A DNA stretch of 64,000 bases from Verpa conica (Eukaryota; Ascomycota; Pezizomycetes; Pezizales; Morchellaceae). Of this stretch, positions 19,527 to 31,110 are shown piece by piece (position 1 is the stretch's first letter; each line of letters starts with the position of its first letter). Position numbers and translations under genes: made by a program. The stretch covers positions 992,001-1,056,000 of the forward strand of contig JAUFSD010000025.1 of assembly GCA_033030425.1 (NCBI GenBank). Direction: 5' to 3'. The notes under the pieces were generated by a model, which saw only the letters and a program-made list of their open reading frames with translations, was not told the origin of the DNA and did no database searches.

Positions 19527-22500
19527 TGGATTTTCAATACAGGAGCCACCGACCATATGTCAGGAAGAACCTTTGGACCAGTAACAGCGCAAACAGGAAT
19601 GGTCAACGCGGCAGGACACAATATCCCAATTTCCGGAAACAGCACGGCCCGTATTGAAGGATCCATAATGCCAATAGTGCTAACCAAAGTACTCCACGTA
19701 CCCAAACTTGGCAGTACTAACCTCATATCATGGAGAAGGTTGGCTGAAAAAGGCTTCACCATGGAGGGAAAAGGAAAAGAAATACGCATATTAAAAGACG
19801 GAGTAACTCAGGGTAAAGTAATTCTAGATGAACAAAGCCGCCTGTACACACTGGACCAAGCCAAAGCCACGGCCACGGCACTAACAGTCAACAAATCCTC
19901 ACTCTGGCACCAACGACTTGGCCACCTTCCATCAGACGGGTTAAGGAAAATAAAAAGAATGGTACAAGACCCTCAACTTCTACCCGACAAATTCGAAGAA
20001 TGTACAGCCTGTCAGCTAGGGAAAGCCACGAAACTACCACGAGCCTCCAGCACGTCTAAAGCATCCAGGATACTAGAATTAATCCACTCAAATCTCAGTG
20101 GAAAGCAATCGACTCAGGCACCAGGGGGATATCATTACTTCATGTCCCTAATCGATGACTTCTCACGATTCACCGTAATTGTCCTGCTCAAAAACAAAAG
20201 CGACGCACCAGAGGCCATTAGAAAGTATATTCTAGCGGTGGAAACACAAACGGGTCTAAGTGTACAAAAGTTTCGAACGGATAATGGGGGAGAGTACGTT
20301 AACGCCACCCTCAAAGAAATGTTCAGTCAGAAAGGAATCAAACACGAAACAACTGTTCCCTACTCCCATGAGTCAAATGGAGTAGCAGAAAGATTCAATC
20401 GGACCATACAAGATCTAGTTCAAACCGCGGGAGTCAGCTCGGGATTACCACCAAGCCTATGGGGGGAAGCAGTGGCAATGCTAACCCATGTGAAAAATCG
20501 CTTACCACATTCGTCACTGGGAAAACAGACTCCCTTCGAAGCATACTACAAACAGAAACCAACCATAGGACACCTTCGCTACTTTGGAGAAACGGTCTAT
20601 GTTTTTTGCCCACCAGAAACAAGGAAGCCAGGGACCAAGCTATCCCCAAGAGCAGAGGAAGGCAGAATCTGTGGATTCGGAGAAAGCCAACAAGAGTATA
20701 GGGTCTATATACCTGCCAGAAAACAGATAATCCGGAGCAGAGACGTTCGCTTCGAGAAACCTGCGACGAAGAGCAAAGAAGTCACGAATGCCTTCTTCCC
20801 AGAACGACCTTTCTCCTCCTCCTCCTCCTCCTCCTCCTCCTCTTCCTCCTCCTCATCCGAGTCGTCATCAGACTCAGAAGAAGAAAAAGAAGTGACTGAA
20901 CCAAGGCAAGAAGAATTAGTGAACTCCCCTCAGCTCTCCGATCAAGAACTACCGCCCCTACCACCAGTAAAACCTGTCAATTTTCCTGGAAACTTTAGAG
21001 ATAGACAAGAAACATCAGACGAATCCTCCGAGAGCGACAAAGGAGAAGAAGAAGGAGAAATAACCATGACCTTTGAAGACGAAGATATGGAAGATATGGG
21101 ACAAGGACCCTCCACTCCTCCACGGTGGCCACTTGGATCGGAACCACCAAGCGCGCCAAGTCATCCAAACGAATGGGTCAAACCAAAAGATGCCGACATT
21201 CCCTTAGTCAGAAGGAAAGGACAGAGAGAAGTAAGGAAACCTGCCCGATTAGTAGAAGAACTCCTGACAGTTACCTCCTGCCCTACGACCTTCAAAGAAG
21301 CCACAAGCGGAGAAAACAAAAAGAAATGGGAACAAGCCATGAAGGAAGAATACGAGGCACTAATCTTCAACGAAGTATGGGAAGTAGTTCCAAGACCCCC
21401 TCAACCGAAAAAAGTAGTCAAAAGCAGGTGGGTGTACACCCAGAAATTGGGACCAAACGGAGAGGTCACTCGGTACAAGGCACGGTTTGTGGCCAAAGGA
21501 TTTTCTCAAATATACGGAGTCGACTACGAAGAGACGTTTTCCCCAGTGTTTCGGTATGAGTCCCTAAGAATGCTATTCGCAATTATGGCATCCCACTCAG
21601 CAAAGTGGGACACACGACAAAGCGACGTAAAAAATGCCTTCCTAAACGGAAAACTAAAAGAGGAAGTGTATGTCGAACAACCACTAGGGTACGAAGTAAA
21701 AGGGGGACAAGTACTAAAACTTCGAAAAACCCTCTACGGATTAAAACAATCACCTCGAGAATGGCACGCAGTGCTATTCAAAGAACTCGAAACCTTAGGA
21801 CTAAAACGAAGCTCCTTCGACCCAAGCGTGTTCATAAATCAGAACGGGACCCTAATCATAGCTGCTTTTGTTGATGACTTAGGGACCTTCTTCTGCGATA
21901 CAGCAGAAGACAAGCGAGTGGCCTCGTACTTGGCCAAGACCTTTCGAATGACAGATGGGGGAAAAATAAGTTGGATAGTTGGGATAAAAGTAACGGTCTC
22001 CGAACGACAAATAGCTCTTAGCCAGTCAGCCTACATCCAACAAGTTCTCGAACGATTCGATATGATGGAGTGCCGAACAGTCACCACTCCCTTCGAAAAT
22101 CACGGACAAGTAGCGTCAGAACCAGGAACAGCCACCAGTCTGGAAATAGCGCATTATCAGGCAGTAGTAGGGTCATTAATGTACGCCGCACTAGGCACTC
22201 GACCAGACATAGCATTCGTGGTAACCTTTTTGTCACAATTCTCGTCTAATCCAGGACCTGAACACACAATAGCACTACAAAGAGTACTTCGTTACCTGCG
22301 AGGAACTATTCACCAAGCGCTAGTGTATCCACGAATACCCAGCCAAGACATGTCACTAAAAGGATTTGCTGATGCGAGTCACGCCTCCGACATGGATTCC
22401 CGAAAGTCTTTTTCCGGCAACTGCTTCTTACTTAATAACTGCCTGATTACGTGGAAAACTGAGAAACAAAAATCAGTAGCTATCTCATCAACAGAAGCGG

Positions 22501-22844
22501 AATACATGGCACTATCGGAAGCAGCCAGACAAATGGTATGGCTAAAGAGAGGACTCAACAAACTAGCATTCTGGACAAAAGATAAGCGCCTCTACAAACT
22601 ATTCGGCGACAACACTGGGTCGCTAGCCCTTACCAGGAATCCAGTTTTTCATCGTCGATCAAAACACATCGAAACTCATTTTCATTACATTCGAGAAAGG
22701 TATTCAGCAGGAGATTTTTTACTTTCATATGTACCAACTGCGGACAATGCAGCAGATTTATTTACTAAGGGACTGGGGCGTTTAAAACATGTAACTTTTC
22801 TTAAACAACTTAACTGTCTTGAGCAAGGGAGGGTGTTGGAATGA
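19527..22844 (+). CDS. pol: Copia pol: protease, integrase, reverse transcriptase, RNase H
   Basis: Open in one frame with gag from 19527; the first ATG is 19557 (1095 residues). The protease motif at 19536-19547 reads NTGA where D(T/S)GA is usual. Counting from the ATG at 19557, the integrase zinc region HQRLGH is near residue 118, followed by CTACQLGK. The first integrase acid, in the HS-D-L-GP-type motif, is Asn179. The other two acids are present: Asp242 in TDNGGEY and Glu278 in AERFNR. A serine run (about 20812-20858, TCC/CTC repeats) and an acidic linker follow. Reverse transcriptase has FVDD near 771 in place of YVDD, and RNase H has the FADAS and STEAEY motifs. The TGA stop lies 11 bp inside the 3' LTR. 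Domains are otherwise full length, but the two Asp-to-Asn changes predict an inactive protease and integrase. Confidence 0.9.
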   Translation, partial: WIFNTGATDHMSGRTFGPVTAQTGMVNAAGHNIPISGNSTARIEGSIMPIVLTKVLHVPKLGSTNLISWRRLAEKGFTMEGKGKEIRILKDGVTQGKVILDEQSRLYTLDQAKATATALTVNKSSLWHQRLGHLPSDGLRKIKRMVQDPQLLPDKFEECTACQLGKATKLPRASSTSKASRILELIHSNLSGKQSTQAPGGYHYFMSLIDDFSRFTVIVLLKNKSDAPEAIRKYILAVETQTGLSVQKFRTDNGGEYVNATLKEMFSQKGIKHETTVPYSHESNGVAERFNRTIQDLVQTAGVSSGLPPSLWGEAVAMLTHVKNRLPHSSLGKQTPFEAYYKQKPTIGHLRYFGETVYVFCPPETRKPGTKLSPRAEEGRICGFGESQQEYRVYIPARKQIIRSRDVRFEKPATKSKEVTNAFFPERPFSSSSSSSSSSSSSSSESSSDSEEEKEVTEPRQEELVNSPQLSDQELPPLPPVKPVNFPGNFRDRQETSDESSESDKGEEEGEITMTFEDEDMEDMGQGPSTPPRWPLGSEPPSAPSHPNEWVKPKDADIPLVRRKGQREVRKPARLVEELLTVTSCPTTFKEATSGENKKKWEQAMKEEYEALIFNEVWEVVPRPPQPKKVVKSRWVYTQKLGPNGEVTRYKARFVAKGFSQIYGVDYEETFSPVFRYESLRMLFAIMASHSAKWDTRQSDVKNAFLNGKLKEEVYVEQPLGYEVKGGQVLKLRKTLYGLKQSPREWHAVLFKELETLGLKRSSFDPSVFINQNGTLIIAAFVDDLGTFFCDTAEDKRVASYLAKTFRMTDGGKISWIVGIKVTVSERQIALSQSAYIQQVLERFDMMECRTVTTPFENHGQVASEPGTATSLEIAHYQAVVGSLMYAALGTRPDIAFVVTFLSQFSSNPGPEHTIALQRVLRYLRGTIHQALVYPRIPSQDMSLKGFADASHASDMDSRKSFSGNCFLLNNCLITWKTEKQKSVAISSTEAEYMALSEAARQMVWLKRGLNKLAFWTKDKRLYKLFGDNTGSLALTRNPVFHRRSKHIETHFHYIRERYSAGDFLLSYVPTADNAADLFTKGLGRLKHVTFLKQLNCLEQGRVLE
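22825..22833 (+). promoter_or_regulatory. Polypurine tract of the copia element
   Basis: AAGGGAGGG abuts the 3' LTR start and is the expected plus-strand primer site. It lies inside the pol reading frame. Confidence 0.8.
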
Positions 22845-23158
22845 GTGATACTCTGTGAAGTTAAGTGTGGCAAATACAGGGTGTGGCAACACCGGAGGAA
22901 TAGAATCCCGGATGGTCCGGCAGGGTAACCAGGCGGGGGAATAGTATAACCGACGGAAGGAAATTCTATCCGAGCATCGGAAGAATTGTATGGTAACGGA
23001 TTGGCTTTTACTTTATATTGGGATTACGGAATGTTTTTTATGTTGGCGGATTTGTAACTATATAAGCAGGATTCTCCTGCGTCTTTCTTTAGGTATCAAT
23101 CAAGTTTGTTCTTTAGTTATATCTGTTCTCGATCATACTTCTAGCCTATTGTTTAAAA
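22834..23158 (+). repeat. 3' LTR of the copia element
   Basis: 320 of 325 positions match the 5' LTR. It is followed by the second ATCTG target duplication at 23159-23163. Its first 11 bp also encode the end of pol. Confidence 0.95.
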
Positions 23159-23163
23159 ATCTG

Positions 23164-23579
23164 GAGACAAGCCAAATCTAGAAAAACAGGAGCCGTGGAG
23201 TTAGGAGTAAAAAGCGAGCAAAACGATTTCTGTACGAATTCGGCTGTTCTATAACATCCCAGATACTGTGCCAGTCATTTTATGAGACATAGTCTTTCCA
23301 GTATAGTGCGAGAAGGTGATAAAGATATAGACTCTCCAGGTTACCAAAGACTAAAGTTGACTTTAGAACAAGGGAAACGGTAGTTTGGGTGAGTCGAATA
23401 ATGAATCTAAAGTAGAATAATCCTTTTGAGTATATCCAAAGTGGAAATGCGAGATGGTACCGTAATAACTATAAAGGACCTCGGGTCAATACCTAGCTCT
23501 TGATTTTTACAATATAATGGAGCGAGAATAATAGGAGCTAACCAATCCTAAGCTGAAACTTTATGTCTCTATATTTCGA
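23164..23579. other. Intergenic stretch between copia and the NACHT gene
   Basis: No gene seen. It contains the 3' flank of the minus-strand gene ending at 23580. Confidence 0.4.
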
Positions 23580-26500
23580 TCAGGACCTACTTATATTCCC
23601 TGTGTTTCCGAACATATCCAAGATGCGCTTCCTTGTCATGCTACTAATACAAACAGATAAATTTGCCAACCTCGCAACCTTCTCGGTGATTTGTAGCTCA
23701 GTTCTTCTGCTAAGAAGGAAATCCATTACAGGACTGCCCCACTCGTAGTTTCTCATTGCATGCAATAGAGTGCTCTCGGATACTGCGACTTCGTTGTCAG
23801 GAGGTGTCCTTAATAGGATTGCAGTGAGATTCCTTGTGAAGAGATGACTTTCTATCATCCCCTCTATATCACTATCGAAAATAGTAATGTTTCCCGAATT
23901 TCTCAACAGAAATTTTAGAACCTTCAACCCTTCACAAGCGCCTCGATCTTCTACCACCTGTAATAAGGTCTTTTGTGCGATTGGGACTTTACCATCTGGG
24001 ACTGACTTCCATAATAGTTCCATAAGCCCTTCTAAGCTGTAATAATTCTCCAATACCTCTCGTACAACGGCGTCAGTTATTTTGATCGAACTTGCTGATG
24101 TATCTAAAATTAACTGCATAATACTAAGGTTACTTGGATGCCGGGACTTCGCTGCCTGTATTAGAGCTGCTTCAGAGACTGGAAGTTTGTTGTCTAATGT
24201 TTTCTCCAACGGAAACCCAATGATTTCCTTCCCAGACCTCTCATTCGCCACTGCTCCTTCTACCATAGCACTGGTAACTGTGATCGGACCTACTCTCTCT
24301 AAAACTTCCAGAACTTCTTTACCATGCCATCTATTTCTTGCTGCTTGTTCCAAGATCCTCTCTGTGACTGGGAAAATGCCATCCGTGGAGGCTTTTAAGA
24401 GAAGCTCCATGTAATCTGGGCCGTGGTCCCTAGCCATTATTTCTATAGCCATGTCAGAGATTCGAGTTTTACCTGGCTCATTCAGCAGAATCTTCATAGT
24501 CTTCAGAGGGTTCGGCGACAGCGCTGCCCAGATCAAAACCCGGTCAGTTACCTCAACCAGGTCAGCTCTTCTCAGGGCCTCCATAATCTGCACCCCACTG
24601 TTCAGATTTTTTCCTACTTCTATTAAAACTAAGTCGGTGATATTCTTGATCAAGCCAGCCCCACAGAGAACCCCTACCATGCGCCCACCGCTGCTGGTAT
24701 TCCTCGCTACTTGTATCAAAACAGATTCCGTGATTGTAGTAATAAAGCCAGCTTTTACCAAAATCTCTATCATAGGTCCGCCGCTACTCGCATTCTTTGC
24801 CACTTCTATAAGGACTAATTCGGTAATCTGATCTTTGTCGACTCTGGGTAACAAAACCTCAATGATCTCCTCAGTGGGGAGCTTTGCTGCATTCTTCAGG
24901 GCGCATTGGGGGATTTGGATTTCTTTATCTAAGCATAGAAGAAGCTCTAAGGTCTCTCTGGCATTTATAAGTCTTTTGTTCGATACCGCCCCTACCAGAA
25001 GCTCCGCAGTAACGGGGGTTGGCGTGTCCAAGTGATCCAACAGAAGCCCAACCACCGACTTGTTAGAGAACTCTACAGCCGCGCGTAAGACACTGTATTC
25101 TTCACGCTGGCCATCAGAGGTATCTCCGTCGGAGTACTTAGGTCTACCTAGAACTGATTTGTTTATGTCGACACCTCTCTCTATGAGAACCCGAACAACA
25201 GCCTCGTCTCTAGCTGCTATTCCTTCGTACAACGCGTTGCCGAGAGACCCGACGCAGGTGTTGATATCCACCCCCTCTTCCAAGAATTTCTCTACAGCGG
25301 AGGATAAGCCAAAGTAGGAAGCAATTTGTAGCGGTGCTGTGTATTCCAAGGGTGCTGTTCCATAGTTCAACTCGAAAGCCGCATTTAATCTTTTACTAGA
25401 CTCCGCCAGTCTCAGGAACGACTCGAGTAGTTGAGGGTCATCTTTGTGGTGCTCTATATGCTTTGGCCATTTTGTGGAGGAATAGAACAAAAAATTGTGT
25501 TCACCTGATGCGACTTCAGATGCCACCTCGAGGTCATCGAAGGAGAGATAGTTTAGACAGGTAATCCCTAACTGAAGGCTGTCTTTATTCAGTGAGACAA
25601 AGAATGTCTTCGCTAGATCGGGATTTATAAGAAAATCCTTCACAGACTGATGAGCAAGATAAACACGATTCAAACTAATTCTGAGAAAAGGCCCAAAAAG
25701 TGACTTGAGGAACCCTTCGAAATTTTCCCCAATCCTGTCATCTTCCTTCATAGAGGATATTGAAGTGTGCTCAGGTCGCACTGTGATTGCCACCTTCAGT
25801 TCATGAATTTGCAAAGGATACGCCACACAAACAACCCACTACAGAATTTTCCGAGCATCTTCCTGGTCTTCATCCTTAATTTCTACCAGTATACTCTCAT
25901 ACAATGCTGGAAGTCCCTTTGGTAGCCCTTTGAGGGCTTTACGGATACTCTGGGGACCTGTCCTTTTCAATTGCTTGAGGCCATAGATCGTTAACGAAAC
26001 CCAAAGAAACATCCCTTCAGCATTTTTTATAAGCGCTTCTTGTATCTCAGACTTCAATTCGTCGGAAAGCTTGTTCTTTGCGGCCAAACTACTAACTTCG
26101 GCGTCCACAAATCGTTCAATATCCTGAGAGAGATTTCGAGCGTTGAGTGATATTTCCCTAGAGGTAGGAGTAGGTAGCCCTTCTATAACAGGTATATGTG
26201 AACGACTTGTGATGACCATTTTGAAATTTCTCTTGCTGCTCCGGTGATTCCGAAAAAGCTCATGCAGCTTGTCCAAAAGCCGCTCTCGTGACTCTTCCTC
26301 GCATTCATCTAAAGCATCGATAAGAAGAAATATTGGCCTAGCATCCGACTCGATGCTATTGATGATGCGTTCGAATACAAGCCATAAATTTCCAAACGTC
26401 CATTGGGTCTTCTTTTTGTACAGGCGGTACTCGGGCCAAATGTGCTGAAAAAAACTCCTCTCTTCCTTCAGAAGCTGATACAATAGATTTTGAAGGATAT

Positions 26501-28509
26501 TGACGTCCTTTGCTAGGCTTGTATCTTTATCGTCACAGAAGGTATAAACCACCAATGGAGGCTTTCCATTGCTGATTTTGTTGTCTTTGGCAAGCTTCTC
26601 GGAAAGAAACGATAATAATACAGTCTTGCCACATCCTGGAACACCATGAATCCGGAGAAGACTTGGGTTCTCATCCCTTATCCATTCCCTGCACTCCGGA
26701 TAATCAAAAATCCATTCAGAAGTGTCTGGGTGGTGTTTAAACGAGGAAATATCGTTTCGTTTGCTTTGGGAATCGATATAATTCAAAGTTTTGAAAATCC
26801 CCACCACCTCTTCGCTAGTACCTAAAAAAGATATTTTAGCTAGACCCCTATAATACTATGACTATTAGGGCCCCCAGGCATCTGCGATACAGTTTCTCGA
26901 TTCAGAAACTCAAAAATCTCAGATAATATTGTATATCTAAGTTTTTCTCCCAATATCTTCTACTGTGTAACTGACAGTGATGCTTGAGGGCCCTGCTTGT
27001 AGCTTTTCCCGGATTATTTGCTGGATTAGGCGTCTTACAAATGTGCTGCTGAGGCTTCTTTCTCTCTTCTATAAATGAAACTTATTAGTATTCCTAGAAT
27101 TCAGTAACTCCGCACCCCTTATCTCATACCTCGTAATTTATTAATGCCCTCTTCACAGCCACGTAAGTATTTGACCACTGACAAATACGTTACATCAACT
27201 TGACCATTTCCGTATGATTCTTATGAACAACGACCTGTACCACTTCAAGCATATTCAGTTTAGCGGAAAATGGCTTGACCTGAACCTTCAGGTCACCAAC
27301 TCTTGAGTATTCTTCTGTGTCATCAATCTTTCCGATGGCTCGTGTTTCTGCCGACTCGTAAAAGCTGAAAACTTTGCAGCTGCTCAAAATAGGTATGATA
27401 GCTGCATGCTGTGTTTCCAAGAACTCGGAATCTGACTCCAGCTGCTCAAGAAATCTCATCTTTGTCTCTAGAATAGAACGTGTAGATTTTAGATCACCAT
27501 GTATATCTAGAGTCATCGCTCTCATCTGAGAAGTGTCGAACCCCTGATGAGGTGTACCGAAAAAGAATATGGCATGGGTTGATTCTAATATATGGTCGTT
27601 CGGTAATAGTGGGTTCTCCGATCGGAGTTTTGACTGTAGTAGTGTCTGGTTGTTTGGTGGTAAGCTAGAACTCTATGAAGTAAGAGAGTTATCTTAACTG
27701 CAGTACCATGAGGCCACCAACGCTATGCCCTATGAAGATGATTGGCCTTTTCTTGTCCTTTGAACAATATTAGCTAGATAGCTACCCAGGAATATCGTAA
27801 TTCTTAGCCCAATTACCTCAGCCCTAACGTTCTCCAGCTGCTCACGAAAATTATCTCTATAACTCGCCATTTTTGTGAACCCAGGAGAAATCCCGGTAAG
27901 ACTGGTATTATAGCCGTAAGTCATGATTCGGATCGTTTTAATATCCTCGCCAAGAAAGTCCTTGAGCCACATTGCACAGCTACTTCGGTTCCTCCAAGAC
28001 CCGAATGCGTGTCCAGCAAGGCCGGTAACCGCAACAACACTAAATATGCACCAAAAGCTTAATCTTATATTGTCTGCTAAACACCATGCAAAAACAAACC
28101 ATGAAACATACTCAATCAAAATCTCTCCTTCCGGTGAATTCAAAGGTGTCAAGTCGTTAAACCTACAGTCCACGATAAGATTGAAAACTTTCCCGGTTCC
28201 ATCAGTTGAACTTATAAAATTCTCTTCCTCAAGACTCATGTCTCGAAAAAACCCCGAAACTGGGCATTCTTCGAGATTGAGAAGTGCCGTCCTTCTATCC
28301 GAACGATAGCAGTCAGTGTAGAGTGAGAGCTTGTCAGAACATGGTCCCCAGTCCTTGAGGGACCCATCATATTCTTGAAGACGGCCAAGAAGCCTGTTTT
28401 TGTCCTATTCTTTTGGGATATTTGTGATTCTCCAACATCTCCTCCTAGAATTGTGGCTAATTTTGGGTGGTCTCAGCGTGAAATCGCTGGTGGCGGGTAC
28501 TATCTCCAT
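23580..28509 (-). pseudogene. NLR-like gene: SesB-type hydrolase, NACHT, helical repeats; interrupted
   Basis: Conserved exons on the minus strand are 28509-28112, 28039-27817, 27757 to about 27690, 27645 to about 27190, and 26829-23580. The N-terminal part is an alpha/beta hydrolase (SesB-like) with AVTGLAGHAFGSWR, TYGYNT and nucleophile elbow GHSVGG. NACHT follows, with P-loop GVPGCGKT (about 26645-26622) and Walker B LLIDALDEC. The C-terminal part (25250-23580) is a long array of ~33-residue ankyrin-like repeats of the ITE-VL-AA type. Lesions: TAG at 28405-28407 where the paralogue has Trp; CAG followed by TTAAGA near 27690 where a GT donor is expected; TAA at 27190-27192; TAG at 25839-25841 where NACHT proteins have conserved Gln in an ILQWV motif. 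Exon structure between 27190 and 26829 is unresolved. Intact members act in fungal incompatibility or defence. Confidence 0.8.
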
Positions 28510-28869
28510 GGATACCTAGGCTAAGCTGATGTACAATGTAAATAGTAGGGGCGCAAAAAAATGACGTGAATAGAATTGTTTGACGTATATATATGCTTGT
28601 TCCGTATTCACTAGCTCATGAAGCGGGGAAAGGATGGGAATAAAGTCACTCGGCTGATATTTTGAGGCTGACAAGGCTACACTAGGTCTCATTCGTACGC
28701 TCTGTGGTATATTAGGTCACTAACATGACTCAGTTTCATGTTTCAGCCCCACCCTCTCCCCGAGTAGAACAGCCTTTACTAGACAAGCACATTGTAAAAA
28801 CAGAAGATTTAAAGATTATTTGACTACCACAGCCCTACAATAAACTCAGCTCCCTTAAATTAATCATCT

Positions 28870-29633
28870 TTACAATTTCCCCTTTGGCGGCCCAGCGTCA
28901 AACTTTAGATGCTCCGCAGTACATATAACCTTTCCATCATTTTTATCCACGGCAATCCCTTTGAAAATTGCCAGTTTTTTACTCGCATCCACCACCGTTG
29001 ATGTGATGATAAGCGTTGTGCCCACTGGAGCGGGATTAATATAGGTCACATTGAGATTCCGAGACACACCACTATTCACCCGAGTTATTAGTTTATTTAC
29101 TAATAAAAATTAAGACAAACAGAGACTTTTGTTATGGCGAATTAAGGGATCATGTCAACACATTCATACACCTACCCAGCTAGGGGAGTTCTAACCCCCG
29201 GTCATACGAAGCACAAGAAACGTTATATCACTCACAGAAAATCCCAAAACCCCAACCTGGCACTCGGGATGATAGCAGTAGTTGTAGAGACATCAAACAT
29301 CAATGCCGCGGCACCAACATGAAAGAACCCTGCACGGTCGGCGTGTATATCCTTCACAATCATCTCGAAAACCACCTCCCCCGGAACGGCCGAAAGCAGC
29401 TTCATATCGTTTTTGATCATATATTTATCAAATCCCTTTTTTTTTTCAATACGCACAGATACTGGTTAAAAAAAAATCGAACCCAGTGAATCAAACTGAG
29501 AAAGGATATTTACATGGAAGCTTTCATTGTTACCGTGGTGGTCGAGGAAGACCTGAACTCGCTCAAAGGGAGTAAGGCTAGGTAATAAGCTGACGCCCCT
29601 AATTTCGGTAATCTTGGGACTATCGGGAGCCAT
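28870..29633 (-). CDS. Hotdog-fold acyl-CoA thioesterase (ACOT13/PaaI-like), three exons
   Basis: Exons 29633-29534, 29461-29236 and 29071-28870 join in frame to 175 codons plus TAA, the usual size of this family. Donors are GTAACA and GTGAGT; the second intron has an ACTAATA branch site and acceptor AATAG. The core reads GFFHVGAAALMFDVSTTTAI, with the Asp of the hotdog active-site helix, then GVSRNLNVTYINP and a strand VICTAEHLKF, matching the PaaI/ACOT13 thioesterases that hydrolyse acyl-CoA. The conserved HGG of relatives is HVG here. The first intron donor is the least certain; a GTAAAT donor slightly downstream would break frame. No targeting signal is obvious. It starts only about 360 bp from the NLR-like gene start and is transcribed the same way. 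Confidence 0.8.
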
Positions 29634-29639
29634 TGCTCT

Positions 29640-31100
29640 TATATTTTGTTGGTGTCAGGGACTGTGGATTGGTGAAAGGTGTTTGTAAATCGACATCTTG
29701 ATGTCAACTCCCCTGAACCAGGTATAAACCTGCCGAGGTGCCGAGGCTCCAGGGTATCAAGAGAGTATAATTACCCTAACCCTGACCGGGTTCAACTTCA
29801 ACCTACAAGAATAGGTATAGTAGGAGGGAAAACTAGAGTTAAATTGTATTTTACAAGGCACAGTTATCACTTAAAGCATCGAAATGAAGTGGGATTAACA
29901 AATACGTATATCTAGTTTATATCAGAATTGTTATCATATCCGGGTACATTGTCTCTCCAACGTATTAGTACTTATGAATAATCATCATCATCTCCAACGT
30001 ATTAGTCCGGAAGTACCTCAAGCGGATCGGGAAGAGGGATTGATGAAGATCAGTGTGGGGGAGGATCGCAGAGTGAGATATGTCATGGAAGAGTGCGGGG
30101 TCGCTTAGCAGAGTAGGGGAAAAGCGAAGGTGAAGAAGCTAGAGAACAAAGAAATGCTATTTTATAGTAAATATAGGATAAACCGGTAGTTGAGATATGG
30201 TATGAATTTACTAGAAATAGAGGACTAGATAAAAGAGAAGACGCGAACTAGAAAGAATGGGTGTTTTTAAGACGCGCGGGCGAGAGAAACGAGTCAAGGG
30301 GAGAAAGAGAAAGTAGAAGCAGCTAGTTTTGTTTGTTTATATTTGTTTTTGTTTTTGTTTTTGTTTTAATTCTATGTATACATTGTGCCAGAGCAATAGA
30401 CTAAAAAGAGAGATAATCATATTACCATATAATAATAAGGGAGGGCGAAGAACCCTCCAACATACTATGCCCATTTTACGCAACCCCAAACCCCTAAAAA
30501 CCCGTAGAAATATTAGCATATTGTTATCAACCGAGTACTCCTGAATTTATGAGGTAAGTAGATATATGACTAAATACGTACACTTCAAACACCCTTCCAG
30601 ACACACCGGAAGGGTGACCCGTCAGTTTTCATTGAGGCTTTGTTTTTATGAAGCCCGGAGGCCACCGCTTAGCCTGCTGGCCCGTACGAATGCTACATTC
30701 AATGATCTATATTAGCCAGTAATCAAATTGCTTGACAAGAGATTTCAATCCTTACTCTTTATTTATCCCTCGAATACCAAAGCTAAAACGAGCGATTAAA
30801 GCCCACCAGAAAAACACCTCTTTTTCCAATTTTCTGGATTCCTCATACATTCCGAGGTTCTTACGTCACACCACTAAACAACTAGTAAGTTCTTTACCGA
30901 TACAATATCTAAATCACGAGTTTTCTAAATGGAGTAACACACCAACCCTAATGGTTACCTCAAACCAATCTTCTCACCCCCTATTTCCGATTTGTTAGCC
31001 GTCAATACGATTACACAGTCAGAGATGGATAAATAACAAAAGAGCACACACCAAAACACAAAGCAACCCCAGTCTAGCCGTGAGTATATACCCTTACAAA
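29640..31100. other. Gene-free stretch with simple repeats
   Basis: No gene seen. Features noticed: a short TTTTTG repeat at about 30335-30366 and a perfect 9-bp stem hairpin (CACCCTTCC 30590-30598 with GGAAGGGTG 30608-30616). It lies upstream of the thioesterase gene, so the promoter should be near 29640-29900. Confidence 0.4.
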
Positions 31101-31110
31101 GCGATATCTG

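Larger units (their letters stand above)
17984..23158 (+). mobile_element. Full-length Ty1/copia LTR retrotransposon
   Basis: Two 325-bp LTRs (17984-18308 and 22834-23158) flank gag and pol in copia order: protease, integrase, reverse transcriptase, RNase H. The target duplication is ATCTG (17979-17983 and 23159-23163). A primer-binding site follows the left LTR and a purine tract AAGGGAGGG precedes the right one. The LTRs differ at five positions (about 1.5%), so insertion is fairly recent. One in-frame TAG separates gag from pol. Catalytic aspartates expected in the protease and integrase are Asn, so this copy is probably not autonomous. Confidence 0.95.
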
